From contig NZ_JACJQG010000029.1 of NCBI RefSeq assembly GCF_014696435.1, positions 36,233-100,232 of the forward strand: a DNA stretch of 64,000 bases, read 5' to 3'. The translations under genes were made by a program, and so were the position numbers. This DNA comes from Calothrix anomala FACHB-343 (GTDB lineage Bacteria; Cyanobacteriota; Cyanobacteriia; Cyanobacteriales; Nostocaceae). The notes under the pieces are model-generated. The model ran no database searches and was not told where the DNA came from. It saw nothing but the letters and a program-made list of their open reading frames with translations. Shown here one piece after another: positions 17,802 through 26,162 of the stretch; position 1 is the stretch's first letter; every line of letters starts with the position of its first letter.

Positions 17802-18751
17802 ACGATAATCAATTATCTGAACCACTGGTGAGCGTGATCATTCCTACCTATAATCGACCAGAGTATCTCAAACACGCGATCGCTAGCGCCGTTAAACAGA
17901 CTTATCAAAATATTGAAATTATTATTTCTGATAATTGTAGTGCAGAAAATCCCTTACCGATTGTTGAATCTTTTGCCGATCCGCGTATCCGCTTTTGGCG
18001 ACATCCACAAAATATTGGCATGATTGCTAATCAAATGCATGGCTTTAAAATAGCGCGTGGTAAATATGTTGCTAGCCTGCATGATGATGATATGTGGAAT
18101 GCAGACTTTTTAGCCAAACTAGTACCACCATTAGAAGCTAATCCCGACCTGATTCTGGCTTTTTGCGATCAATATATTATCGATGCTAAAGGTAATATTA
18201 ATTACCCAGCTACAGAAGAGAATACAAGGGGTTTTAAACGCCATAAATTAGCTCCAGGAGTTTATCAATCTTTTACGAAAATAGGCTTAATAGATAAAAG
18301 TATACCTACTGCTGCTGCTTGTGTAATTCGTGCTAGTCTTGTTGATTGGAATAAAATTCCCGCAGAAGTTGGTGGTATGTGGGATTTATATTTAACCTAT
18401 CTTTGCAGTATATCTGGCTATGGCGCTTACTATTCTCCTGAAAGATTAACGCGCTATCGCGTCCACGAGCAAACTGATACCATACTCAGTGGTTCTCATG
18501 ATGCCCAAGCCAAAATTCGCAAGGCTAAAAGCGAATTATTTTGTTATCAAACCTTGATGTCAGACCCCAAACTGCAAGAATTTAAGTCATACTTTCATCA
18601 TAAATGGTTAGAAGCTAATACAACTTTAGGGATTGGCTTAATTCGCAACAAACAGAAAGATGCAGCCCGTCCTTATCTTTGGCAAGCATTGAGTCAGCAG
18701 AAATTAAACTTACGCACTCTAGCTGCTTTAGCACTAACATTTATTTTATAA
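17795..18751 (+). CDS. Family 2 glycosyltransferase
   Basis: A 318-residue GT-A enzyme with LVSVIIPTYNRPEYL at the N-terminus, IIISDNCS near residue 45, and the acidic DxD-type motif ASLHDDDMW near 92-98. A conserved RYRVHEQTDT block lies in the C-terminal third. It overlaps the upstream GT4 by 7 bases and ends before a 365-base gap, so genes 15794-18751 look like one operon. The likely role is adding a sugar to the heterocyst polysaccharide repeat unit at the inner membrane face. Confidence 0.87.
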   Translation: MLNDNQLSEPLVSVIIPTYNRPEYLKHAIASAVKQTYQNIEIIISDNCSAENPLPIVESFADPRIRFWRHPQNIGMIANQMHGFKIARGKYVASLHDDDMWNADFLAKLVPPLEANPDLILAFCDQYIIDAKGNINYPATEENTRGFKRHKLAPGVYQSFTKIGLIDKSIPTAAACVIRASLVDWNKIPAEVGGMWDLYLTYLCSISGYGAYYSPERLTRYRVHEQTDTILSGSHDAQAKIRKAKSELFCYQTLMSDPKLQEFKSYFHHKWLEANTTLGIGLIRNKQKDAARPYLWQALSQQKLNLRTLAALALTFIL

Positions 18752-19116
18752 CCGTAATGAAATGAGAACAAGACGGAGAAAAACACAAAATTTAACTAAT
18801 AAATTATGTGTATTCGCAGGTATTTATCTATGGGTGCAACTATCTTTAACTTGGATATTACTGAGAAGTATTATCATTAACTAAGTAAGCATAATTCAAA
18901 ATTCGCGCATTAAAGACATTTTCATTTGGGAATTTAAATCCTTTAATGTACGATAAACCAAAGCAGATTACGAAACATCAATCGACTTAAGCCCCTTACC
19001 AATGACAAATGACAATTGTACAGACGCGATTCATCGCGTCTCTGACAAATGACAAATGACAACCACAGTTATATTTAATTACGCCGACCAAACCTAATTA
19101 ATTAAGGAAGTATTGT
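18752..19116. other. Non-coding gap with a degenerate dispersed repeat
   Basis: No gene is seen. A degenerate copy of the 110-base dispersed repeat (18953-19095) contains ATGACAA heptamers and the small palindrome at 19020-19042. AAGGAAG at 19104-19110 is the ribosome-binding site of the next gene. Confidence 0.6.
19020..19042. repeat. Small palindrome ACAGACGCGATTCATCGCGTCT, copy 1
   Basis: GACGCGAT and ATCGCGTC pair around TC. The same 20-plus bases recur at 36176-36198, both times next to ATGACAA-type heptamers. Confidence 0.75.
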
Positions 19117-20319
19117 GTGAAACTTTGCATTGTTACCCACAAATTTAAAAAAGGTGATGGTCAAGGACGAGTTAATTATGAGGTTGCTAAAGAAGTAATT
19201 CGTCGCGGACATCACCTGACATTATTAGCTAGCGAAGTTGCACCAGAGTTAGCAGAAAATAGCCTAGTAAAATGGATAGAAATTCCCGTTCAGAAATTCC
19301 CCACAGAATTTTTGCGTAATTTCGTATTTGCGCAAAAAAGTGCCGATTGGTTACAAAAAAATCGCGCTGAGATTGATTTAGTTAAAGTCAACGGCGCAAT
19401 TACTAACACAGCAGCAAATGTGAATGCTGTACATTTTGTCCATAGTTCTTGGTGGCGATCGCCTGTGCATATTTCCCGCACCCGTCGCGATGCTTATGGT
19501 TTGTACCAATGGCTGTATACTGCTTTAAACGCCCATTGGGAAAAGCAAGCATTCCAAAAAGCGCAAGTAGTCGTTGCTGTCTCCGAGAAAGTCGCCCAGG
19601 AATTAGTGAATATTGGCGTTCCGCGATCGCGCATTCAGGTAATTGTCAACGGCGTAGACTTAGAAGAATTTACCCCTGGTATCAGCAATCGTCAAACATG
19701 GGGTTTACCAGCCAATGTCCCCCTCGCCCTCTTTGCTGGCGATATCCGCACCACCAGAAAGAACCTAGACACCGTACTTTACGCCTTAGCTAAAGTCCCC
19801 GATTTACATTTAGTAGTGGTAGGTAGCACCCAGGGTAGCCCCTTTCCCCAACTAGCGGCAACTTTAGGTATCAGCGAACGAGTGCATTTTTTAGGCTATC
19901 GCCGTGATATCGCTGCAATTATGCGGGCTGTGGATTTATTTGTATTTCCTTCCCGTTATGAAGCTTGCACCCTCGTATTATTAGAAGCCCTCGCTTCTGG
20001 TTTACCTGTGATTACCGCCTCTGCTACTGGCGGTGCAGAATTAGTAACGCCAGAATGCGGGGTAATTTTGCCCGATTCCGATGATATTGAGGCTTTAGTC
20101 GCCGCTTTGTTGTCTTTAGTCTGCGATCGCCCTTTAATGCAGCAAATGGCTCAAGCCGCCCGTTCCGTCGCCGAACAATATAGCTGGAATACGATGGCAC
20201 AAACCTATGTGGATCTATTTGAGGAGTTAATCCAGAATGAAGAACACAGTTCTCATCCCCACTTATCGCCGTCCTCTGGATCTGTCTCGTTGTCTGTTAG
20301 CCCTACAGGCGCAAACTAA
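19117..20319 (+). CDS. Family 4 glycosyltransferase
   Basis: A 400-residue GT-B enzyme starting MKLCIVTHKFKKGDGQGRV. It has the RIQVIVNGVDLEEF donor-domain linker near 185 and the E-x7-E motif EACTLVLLE near 290. GTG 19117 follows AAGGAAG with 7 bases of spacing. Its last 27 residues (from about NEEHSSHPH) are low-complexity and lie entirely in the 83-base overlap with the next gene, so the natural end of the enzyme fold is probably about residue 372. The overlap implies coupled translation with the GT2 that follows. Confidence 0.88.
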   Translation: MKLCIVTHKFKKGDGQGRVNYEVAKEVIRRGHHLTLLASEVAPELAENSLVKWIEIPVQKFPTEFLRNFVFAQKSADWLQKNRAEIDLVKVNGAITNTAANVNAVHFVHSSWWRSPVHISRTRRDAYGLYQWLYTALNAHWEKQAFQKAQVVVAVSEKVAQELVNIGVPRSRIQVIVNGVDLEEFTPGISNRQTWGLPANVPLALFAGDIRTTRKNLDTVLYALAKVPDLHLVVVGSTQGSPFPQLAATLGISERVHFLGYRRDIAAIMRAVDLFVFPSRYEACTLVLLEALASGLPVITASATGGAELVTPECGVILPDSDDIEALVAALLSLVCDRPLMQQMAQAARSVAEQYSWNTMAQTYVDLFEELIQNEEHSSHPHLSPSSGSVSLSVSPTGAN

Positions 20320-21163
20320 ACCTGTAGATCAAGTAATCGTTGTTGTCCGCGATACAGATAGCCAAACTTGGGAATTCCTCGCCCAATCAGCATATAACCT
20401 ACCACTGCAAACCGTTACAGTTAGCGTTCCCGGAGTTGTAGCCGCCCTCAACGCTGGATTAGCTGTAGTAGAAGGTGATATTGTTTCAATTACAGATGAT
20501 GATGCTGCACCTCGCCCAGATTGGTTAGAGAAAATCAACGCCCATTTTCTTGCAGATAGCCGCATTGCTGGTGTAGGTGGGCGTGATTGGGTTCATCAAG
20601 GAAACCGACTGCTAGATGAATCGCGGCAAATCGTCGGTAAGTTGCAATGGTTTGGTAGAGTCATTGGTAACCATCATCTAGGAGTGGGAGAACCCCGTGA
20701 AGTCGATGTTCTCAAAGGTGTGAACATGAGTTTTCGGCAAAAAGCGACTGCTAATTTGCGGTTTGACGAAAGAATGCGCGGTACAGGGGCACAAGTACAT
20801 TTTGAAATGGCATTTACCCTCGCCTTAAAACGCGCAGGTTGGAAGTTAATTTACGATCCAAAAGTGGCAGTAGATCACTATCCTGCACAACGTTTTGATG
20901 AAGACCAACGCCATAATTTTAACGAAATTGCCTTTATTAATTTAGTTCATAACGAAACATTAGTATTATTAGAAAATTTACCTCCATTGCGGCGTTTAGT
21001 CTTTTTAATCTGGGCAATCTTCATCGGTACCAGAGATAGTTTAGGCTTAATTCAATGGTTAAGACTTTTACCCAGTCAAGGTCAATTAGCTGGTAAAAAA
21101 TGGTGGGCATCTTTGCAAGGACGTTGGCAAGGATGGCAAACACATAGACAATTCGTAAAATAA
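20237..21163 (+). CDS. Family 2 glycosyltransferase
   Basis: A 308-residue GT-A enzyme: NTVLIPTYRRPLDLSRCL at the N-terminus, SITDDDAAPRPDWLE near residue 85, and the ED-like block GVNMSFRQKA plus RGTGAQVHFEM near 160-190. A C-terminal hydrophobic stretch (LVFLIWAIFIGT) may anchor it. ATG 20237 follows GAGGAG at 20221-20226 inside the upstream GT4 frame. The start fits the family exactly, which makes the 83-base overlap real. It probably adds a sugar late in repeat-unit assembly, just before the polymerase gene. Confidence 0.88.
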   Translation: MKNTVLIPTYRRPLDLSRCLLALQAQTKPVDQVIVVVRDTDSQTWEFLAQSAYNLPLQTVTVSVPGVVAALNAGLAVVEGDIVSITDDDAAPRPDWLEKINAHFLADSRIAGVGGRDWVHQGNRLLDESRQIVGKLQWFGRVIGNHHLGVGEPREVDVLKGVNMSFRQKATANLRFDERMRGTGAQVHFEMAFTLALKRAGWKLIYDPKVAVDHYPAQRFDEDQRHNFNEIAFINLVHNETLVLLENLPPLRRLVFLIWAIFIGTRDSLGLIQWLRLLPSQGQLAGKKWWASLQGRWQGWQTHRQFVK

Positions 21164-21164
21164 C

Positions 21165-21257
21165 TAATGACTAATGACTAATGACTAATGACTAATGACT
21201 AATGACTATTGACTATTGACTATTGACTATTGACTATTGACCATTGACCATTGACAC
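21165..21257. repeat. Heptanucleotide tandem repeat (ATGACTA, TTGACTA, TTGACCA)
   Basis: Three unit variants follow one another: ATGACTA, then TTGACTA, then TTGACCA. They fill the gap between the GT2 and the polymerase-like gene. Confidence 0.9.
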
Positions 21258-21283
21258 GCAAAGCGAAATAAATCCAAAATTGA

Positions 21284-22714
21284 ATGACCTCTCAGCAATT
21301 ACTTTTCAATAGTGTATTAAAAGAGAATTTCTCACCCCAAGAACGCGCACCACAAGCTTGGATGCTAATCTTGGGTTTTGTACTCCTCACAGTAGTTTGT
21401 TATTTTGCAGGTGCAGCAGCAATGTTGCGTCTGGTGTTTCCCGCAACAGCTTTACTGGTAGGTTTATTTCTCTATTTTCGTCATCCTATTCTCTATATCG
21501 GCTTTACTTGGTGGGTTTGGTTTCTCACACCCCTAGTTGCACGTTTAATCGATTATCGAGTAGGTTGGGACCCTACTCGTCAGATACTAATAACACCCTA
21601 TTTAGTAGTATTTGTATGTATAGGTACTTTCTTACGCTATCTTCCTAGTAGCATCCGTCAAGGCGGTTTACCTTTTTTGTTAGGTTTTATTGGGGTGTTT
21701 TATGGTTTTCTCGTAGGTCTAATTTATAATACACCTGTACCCGTAGCACGCGGTCTTTTAGATTGGCTAAGTCCGATTATTTTTGCTTTTCATTTATTTA
21801 CTAATTGGCGAGATTATCCCAGTTATCGCCAGCATATTCAACGGGTATTTCTGTGGTGTGTCTTAATTTTGGGGGCTTATGGTGTATATCAATTTGTCGT
21901 AGCACCAGAGTGGGATAGATACTGGCTCATAGAATCCAAAATGTTTACTAGTTCTGGTAATCCAGAACCTTTTGGGATGCGCGTATGGAGTACGCTGCAC
22001 TCAGTCGGGCCTTTTGGTTCTGTCATGCAAGCTGGCTTATTATTATTATTTACTAGAACTGGATTTTTAATATTTCCTGCCTCTGCTGTTGGTTATTTAT
22101 CATTTATCCTAGCCCAAGCACGGACTAATTGGGGTGGTTGGTTACTAGGAGTAATTCTCATTTTAGGTTCGGTCAAAGCCAAAATTCAAATGCGGTTAAT
22201 TACTATTATTTTGGTAATGGCAGTATGTGTTGTACCATTAACAACCATCGAGCCAATTTCTGAAATAGTTGTTAGTCGCTTTGAGAGTTTTTCTAATCTA
22301 GAAAATGATACTAGCTTTAAAGATAGATCGGGAAGCTACGATAGAAACCTAAGCATTGCTCTTTCTAATGGGTTAGGTAATGGATTAGGAAATATTTGGA
22401 AAGTCAATGAGAAAACCGGACAAATAGAAGTATTTGTAATTGACAGTGGCGTTTTAGATATATTTTTCACATTAGGCTGGTTTGGTGCTGTACCTTATTT
22501 AGGTGGTTTAATTTTATTGATAGTTAATGTTAGTAAGTACACTGAAGGACAGTTTGATAGTTTTGTTAGTGCCGCCCGCGCTATTGGTATCAGTTTTTGT
22601 TTACAACTAGTTATTAGTAGCGGGATGCTGAGTGTTGGCGGTATGATGCTTTGGGGATTTCTGGCTATGGCTATGGCTGCACATAAATATTATCAGCATC
22701 AGGGGATTAAGTAG
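21284..22714 (+). CDS. Wzy/O-antigen-ligase-like polymerase, multipass membrane protein
   Basis: A 476-residue, very hydrophobic protein with about ten to twelve predicted membrane helices and one larger periplasmic-type loop (about residues 195-245), where RVWSTLHSVGPFG and later ARTNWGG stand. This layout and the spaced Arg residues fit the Wzy_C/O-antigen ligase group, which joins lipid-linked repeat units. Sequence identity in this family is low, so the call rests on topology and context. It closes the + strand polysaccharide island. GGCAT heptamers follow directly. Confidence 0.75.
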   Translation: MTSQQLLFNSVLKENFSPQERAPQAWMLILGFVLLTVVCYFAGAAAMLRLVFPATALLVGLFLYFRHPILYIGFTWWVWFLTPLVARLIDYRVGWDPTRQILITPYLVVFVCIGTFLRYLPSSIRQGGLPFLLGFIGVFYGFLVGLIYNTPVPVARGLLDWLSPIIFAFHLFTNWRDYPSYRQHIQRVFLWCVLILGAYGVYQFVVAPEWDRYWLIESKMFTSSGNPEPFGMRVWSTLHSVGPFGSVMQAGLLLLFTRTGFLIFPASAVGYLSFILAQARTNWGGWLLGVILILGSVKAKIQMRLITIILVMAVCVVPLTTIEPISEIVVSRFESFSNLENDTSFKDRSGSYDRNLSIALSNGLGNGLGNIWKVNEKTGQIEVFVIDSGVLDIFFTLGWFGAVPYLGGLILLIVNVSKYTEGQFDSFVSAARAIGISFCLQLVISSGMLSVGGMMLWGFLAMAMAAHKYYQHQGIK

Positions 22715-22717
22715 TTA

Positions 22718-22771
22718 TTGGGCATGGGGCATGGGGCATTGGGCATTGGGCATTGGGCATTGGGCATTGAT
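22718..22771. repeat. TGGGCAT/TGGGGCA tandem repeat
   Basis: About seven copies of a GGCATTG-type 7-base unit, beginning a few bases after the polymerase-like gene. Confidence 0.88.
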
Positions 22772-23758
22772 ATGTTATTTCACACAATCGATTGCCCGAT
22801 TTTTTATGTTTAGCATTACAAGGGCTGTTAATTGGTATTGTTGGGCGATTGCAACGATGCCAGGGAATGCATACTTTAATCGCTGCTATGCCGCTTGTTG
22901 ACAGTTGACAGTTGACAGTTAACTGTCAATTATCAACGAATTGAAGCAGAAGAATTTCTGTTTAACAGTTCTTTCACTGAATGCAATAAATAAACCAAAC
23001 TATATTACAAAACGTAAATAGGCATGAACTCCTTACCAATGACGAATGACTAATGACTAATGACAGCCCTTGCTAATTATATTTAATTGCACCACCCTAC
23101 TTATATTAAATTGTGCCTAAAGTTGAGCTTGGATAGAATTGCTAATCAGCCTATTTTTGGAAATATGAAGTTTTAAATAAGCGGCTGATTTTTCTCTGTT
23201 CAAAGTAACATCTAACAGTGAGTAATTTCAGATAAATTAATTTTTCGCTTGTGCCTTGCTGCATCAGGCTTAGAGGTATTTTTATCTATAAATTATTTAG
23301 CATACATACTTGCAGTCAAAAAATCTACTACTTAACAATTTATTCATATAAGCGCCTCTAAGACAGCTTTTTTAAAGATATTATCTAGATTTTTAGAATT
23401 ACATAACATTGTGCTTTAATAACTAAAACAGGAATATTTTGTTGATTTACTCTGAATACAGAGTTTCATAAAATACCCGACATGTACCCAAAAGTTTAAA
23501 TTTTATCCATCAGTAAAATAATATTTATGTGTATTTTTTTGACGAAGATTTAAGTTAAATCTAACAAAATTTGTCAAGCAATATTTGATAATTCAAAAAT
23601 TATTCAAAAAAGCTTGCTATTAACATACAGATAAGCAGATATTTGCCATCTATTAGACAAATTTATTACCCTGGATCGACCTCGATTTACCAATATAGGC
23701 TAATTAAAGCTATGTAGATTTAAGCTTTTTAATCCCCATCTTTCAGAACAATGTTGGT
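22772..23758. other. Long AT-rich non-coding region upstream of the RTX protein gene
   Basis: There is no open frame with gene-like features over almost 1 kb. It contains a TTGACAG/TTAACTG fold-back (22897-22930), one good copy of the 110-base dispersed repeat (22985-23114), and then about 600 bases of AT-rich unique sequence. This is long enough to hold regulatory sites for the downstream genes, but I could not name any. Confidence 0.55.
22985..23114 (+). repeat. Dispersed ~110-base repeat, copy A
   Basis: Contains the string AAATAAACCAAACTATATTA, then AACGTAAATAGGC, CCTTACCAATGAC, ATGACTA heptamers, AGCCCTTGC and CTACTTATA. It aligns with 43905-44015 and, reversed, with 43195-43272. Confidence 0.7.
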
Positions 23759-23798
23759 GAAAAAGTCAAGAATGAAGATTTTTATACTTGACTTTTTC
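23759..23798 (+). promoter_or_regulatory. Hairpin just upstream of the RTX protein start
   Basis: GAAAAAGTCAAG and CTTGACTTTTTC form a perfect 12-bp stem with a 16-base loop, ending 34 bases before the ATG at 23833. The trailing arm ends in a T-run, so it could act as an attenuator, an mRNA-stabilising hairpin or a terminator of upstream transcription. Confidence 0.5.
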
Positions 23799-23832
23799 CC
23801 ATTCTTATTTACTCACGGATGTAATCATTACT

Positions 23833-26127
23833 ATGACTACTAAAACTACTAGAATTTCCGATACTTCCTTAAAAAATAGCAGCAGCAACTACTGCGAACC
23901 TTTACTAGCTGATTTATCGTTGAAGCAAACTATCTCTAATACTCCCTTAGTATTAGGTAGTGAAGCTACTTTTACATTAAGATTAAATAATAGCGGCCCT
24001 GCTAATGCAAGCGGGGTAAAAATTCAAGATTTATTACCTGCTGGGTTTAGCTTTGTTAAAGCTACTACTAGTCTGGGTACCTATGATAGCAAAACCGGAA
24101 TTTGGGATGTTGGTAATATCAAATCGGGACGTAGTGCAACCTTAGTATTGACGGGTAAAGTTGTCAATGCAACTAGCGCCGATGCTTATACTAATGTAGC
24201 AGAAATTATTGCAGCTAATCAACGCGATCCAGATTCGGTTGTCAATAATCGCAACCCTAATGAAGATGATTACACTAGTTTAACTGCACCTGTTGTGAAG
24301 TTAGATTTAAGCAAAAAATTTACTAAGGTTACCAAAGAAGTAGATGGTAATAATGATGGTAAACCAGAGCAATTTTTAGCCCTTCCTGGTGATGATGTAT
24401 CGTTTCAAATTCAAGTCACTAATAATGGTGCGGTTAACGCTACCAATGTGAAAATTTTAGACGATATGACCCAGGTTTTGCCAATAGGTTTAACATTGCA
24501 AAGCCTCAGTCTTGATGGTGGTGTGAATCTTGATACTGCTGGTGGTGGTGATGGGAATGCCCAAACAGTTGAGATACTATTTAATAGTATAGCGCCTGGG
24601 GAAACCAAAACTATTACAGTTAACGCCAAAGTTAGTACTGATAACGTTAAAACTGCTAATTTATCCGGTCAAATAGGCACTCTTGACCCGCTTACAGGCA
24701 ATATTAATTCAGAACTGCCAGAATATTATAATACACCTTTTAATGGGACATTTTTTTTGCATTACAACGTGCAAAAAAATGCCAATCAACCAAGGGCTAA
24801 TTTTGGCTTATTAAATATTACCAATCAAGCGGAAATTGTCGGTTTTAATGGCAGTAATCTCAAATCTGGCTCAATTACAGCTAGCGCGAGGTTAGATGTT
24901 TCTAGCTTTAAAATAGCTGGAACGCTAAATAACGGACAGCAATTTACTATTTATTCCATTGAAGATTTACTCGATCCTAGTAGTACTCCCGGATCGTATA
25001 TTTTCAATCCCGATCCTGATGTAGAACCAGCGCCTAAAGCTTATCCTACCAATAATCAATCGGAGTTTTTACCACCTGGTCAAACTGGAAGCGCGAGTTT
25101 TTTTGCAAGTTGGCTGAAAAATAACGATCCGCAATATTTAGCCGATTTAGCAGTTTGGGATACTTTACAAGCTGATGGAGATTTATCGAATATTGAAGAT
25201 GAAAAAGCGGTAGTAGATGCGCTATATAAGTTTATTGAAGATGGCGTTTATAGCCGCGATCGCTTTGATAAGGGTAGCTTTACTCTTGACAATGGTACGC
25301 AAACAGAAACCATCGATTTTAACGCTGGTGAATTTAGTCCAGGTACTACGGATTTTGTGAATATTGCTGTGACAGATACAAATGCTGTAGTCACCGATCG
25401 CAATGGTAATCAGGTGGGAACTTTTAATAATTTACAAGCGGCTTTAGACTCATTTAATTTTACCAATCCCACTGGCGTAAATGTGACGATTAACGATGCC
25501 AATGGGGATAAAATAGTTAGAAGCAGATTGCAACAACTTAGCACTTATAATTTTGAGAAAAATTGGTCAATTCAAACCATTACCATTGGTAATAATGTCA
25601 ATCAAGTAATTTTAGCATCAGGCAATAAGTCAGCTAATATTGATTTATCGCAAGTTAATATTACTAATCCAATTCAAAATTTTCAATTACAGGGCAATAA
25701 CGCCAAAGATACCATTACAGGAAGTCGGTTTAATGATGTCATTGTTGGCGGTAATGGTAATGATATTTTATCGGGTTTTGATGGCAATGACTCGATTAAT
25801 GGGGGTAATGGTCGAGATAGCTTAACCGGTGGTAGAGGTAACGATATTTTAACCGGGGGATTGGGGGCTGATGACTTTATCTTTGGTGTAAACTTTGGTA
25901 ACGACATTATTACTGATTTTTGTAAAGGTCAAGACAAAATTGACCTCAGAGAACTGAAGCTAGTTAAAGGTATGTTGGATAGTAATGGCGATCGCGTAAT
26001 TAATCTTAAAGATAGCCTCGTCTCCCTCACTAATCACAATCTCCAGCTAGATCTCACCTCTTTAAATGGTGGTACTATCACTTTCACAGGAGTAACTGCG
26101 GTTAATCTCAACGATTTTATATTTTAA
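23833..26127 (+). CDS. Secreted DUF11-repeat protein with RTX calcium-binding repeats
   Basis: A 764-residue protein. There are two DUF11-like immunoglobulin-fold repeats (about 25-115 and 145-265, with LRLNNSGPANASGVKIQDLL and IQVTNNGAVNATNVKI), a long middle part of unknown fold, and RTX nonapeptides near 640-690 (GGNGNDILSGFDGNDSINGG and following). There is no N-terminal signal peptide, and the C-terminal RTX plus an acidic tail ending LNDFIF fit type I secretion; no transporter gene is close. ATG 23833 is preferred over a TTG at 23788, which lies in the hairpin. The TpsA-like gene follows after 35 bases, so they may be co-transcribed. It is likely a sheath or surface protein. Confidence 0.82.
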   Translation: MTTKTTRISDTSLKNSSSNYCEPLLADLSLKQTISNTPLVLGSEATFTLRLNNSGPANASGVKIQDLLPAGFSFVKATTSLGTYDSKTGIWDVGNIKSGRSATLVLTGKVVNATSADAYTNVAEIIAANQRDPDSVVNNRNPNEDDYTSLTAPVVKLDLSKKFTKVTKEVDGNNDGKPEQFLALPGDDVSFQIQVTNNGAVNATNVKILDDMTQVLPIGLTLQSLSLDGGVNLDTAGGGDGNAQTVEILFNSIAPGETKTITVNAKVSTDNVKTANLSGQIGTLDPLTGNINSELPEYYNTPFNGTFFLHYNVQKNANQPRANFGLLNITNQAEIVGFNGSNLKSGSITASARLDVSSFKIAGTLNNGQQFTIYSIEDLLDPSSTPGSYIFNPDPDVEPAPKAYPTNNQSEFLPPGQTGSASFFASWLKNNDPQYLADLAVWDTLQADGDLSNIEDEKAVVDALYKFIEDGVYSRDRFDKGSFTLDNGTQTETIDFNAGEFSPGTTDFVNIAVTDTNAVVTDRNGNQVGTFNNLQAALDSFNFTNPTGVNVTINDANGDKIVRSRLQQLSTYNFEKNWSIQTITIGNNVNQVILASGNKSANIDLSQVNITNPIQNFQLQGNNAKDTITGSRFNDVIVGGNGNDILSGFDGNDSINGGNGRDSLTGGRGNDILTGGLGADDFIFGVNFGNDIITDFCKGQDKIDLRELKLVKGMLDSNGDRVINLKDSLVSLTNHNLQLDLTSLNGGTITFTGVTAVNLNDFIF

Positions 26128-26162
26128 CCAGAGTCCTCAGTGAAGCAATCAGCTAACTTAAG

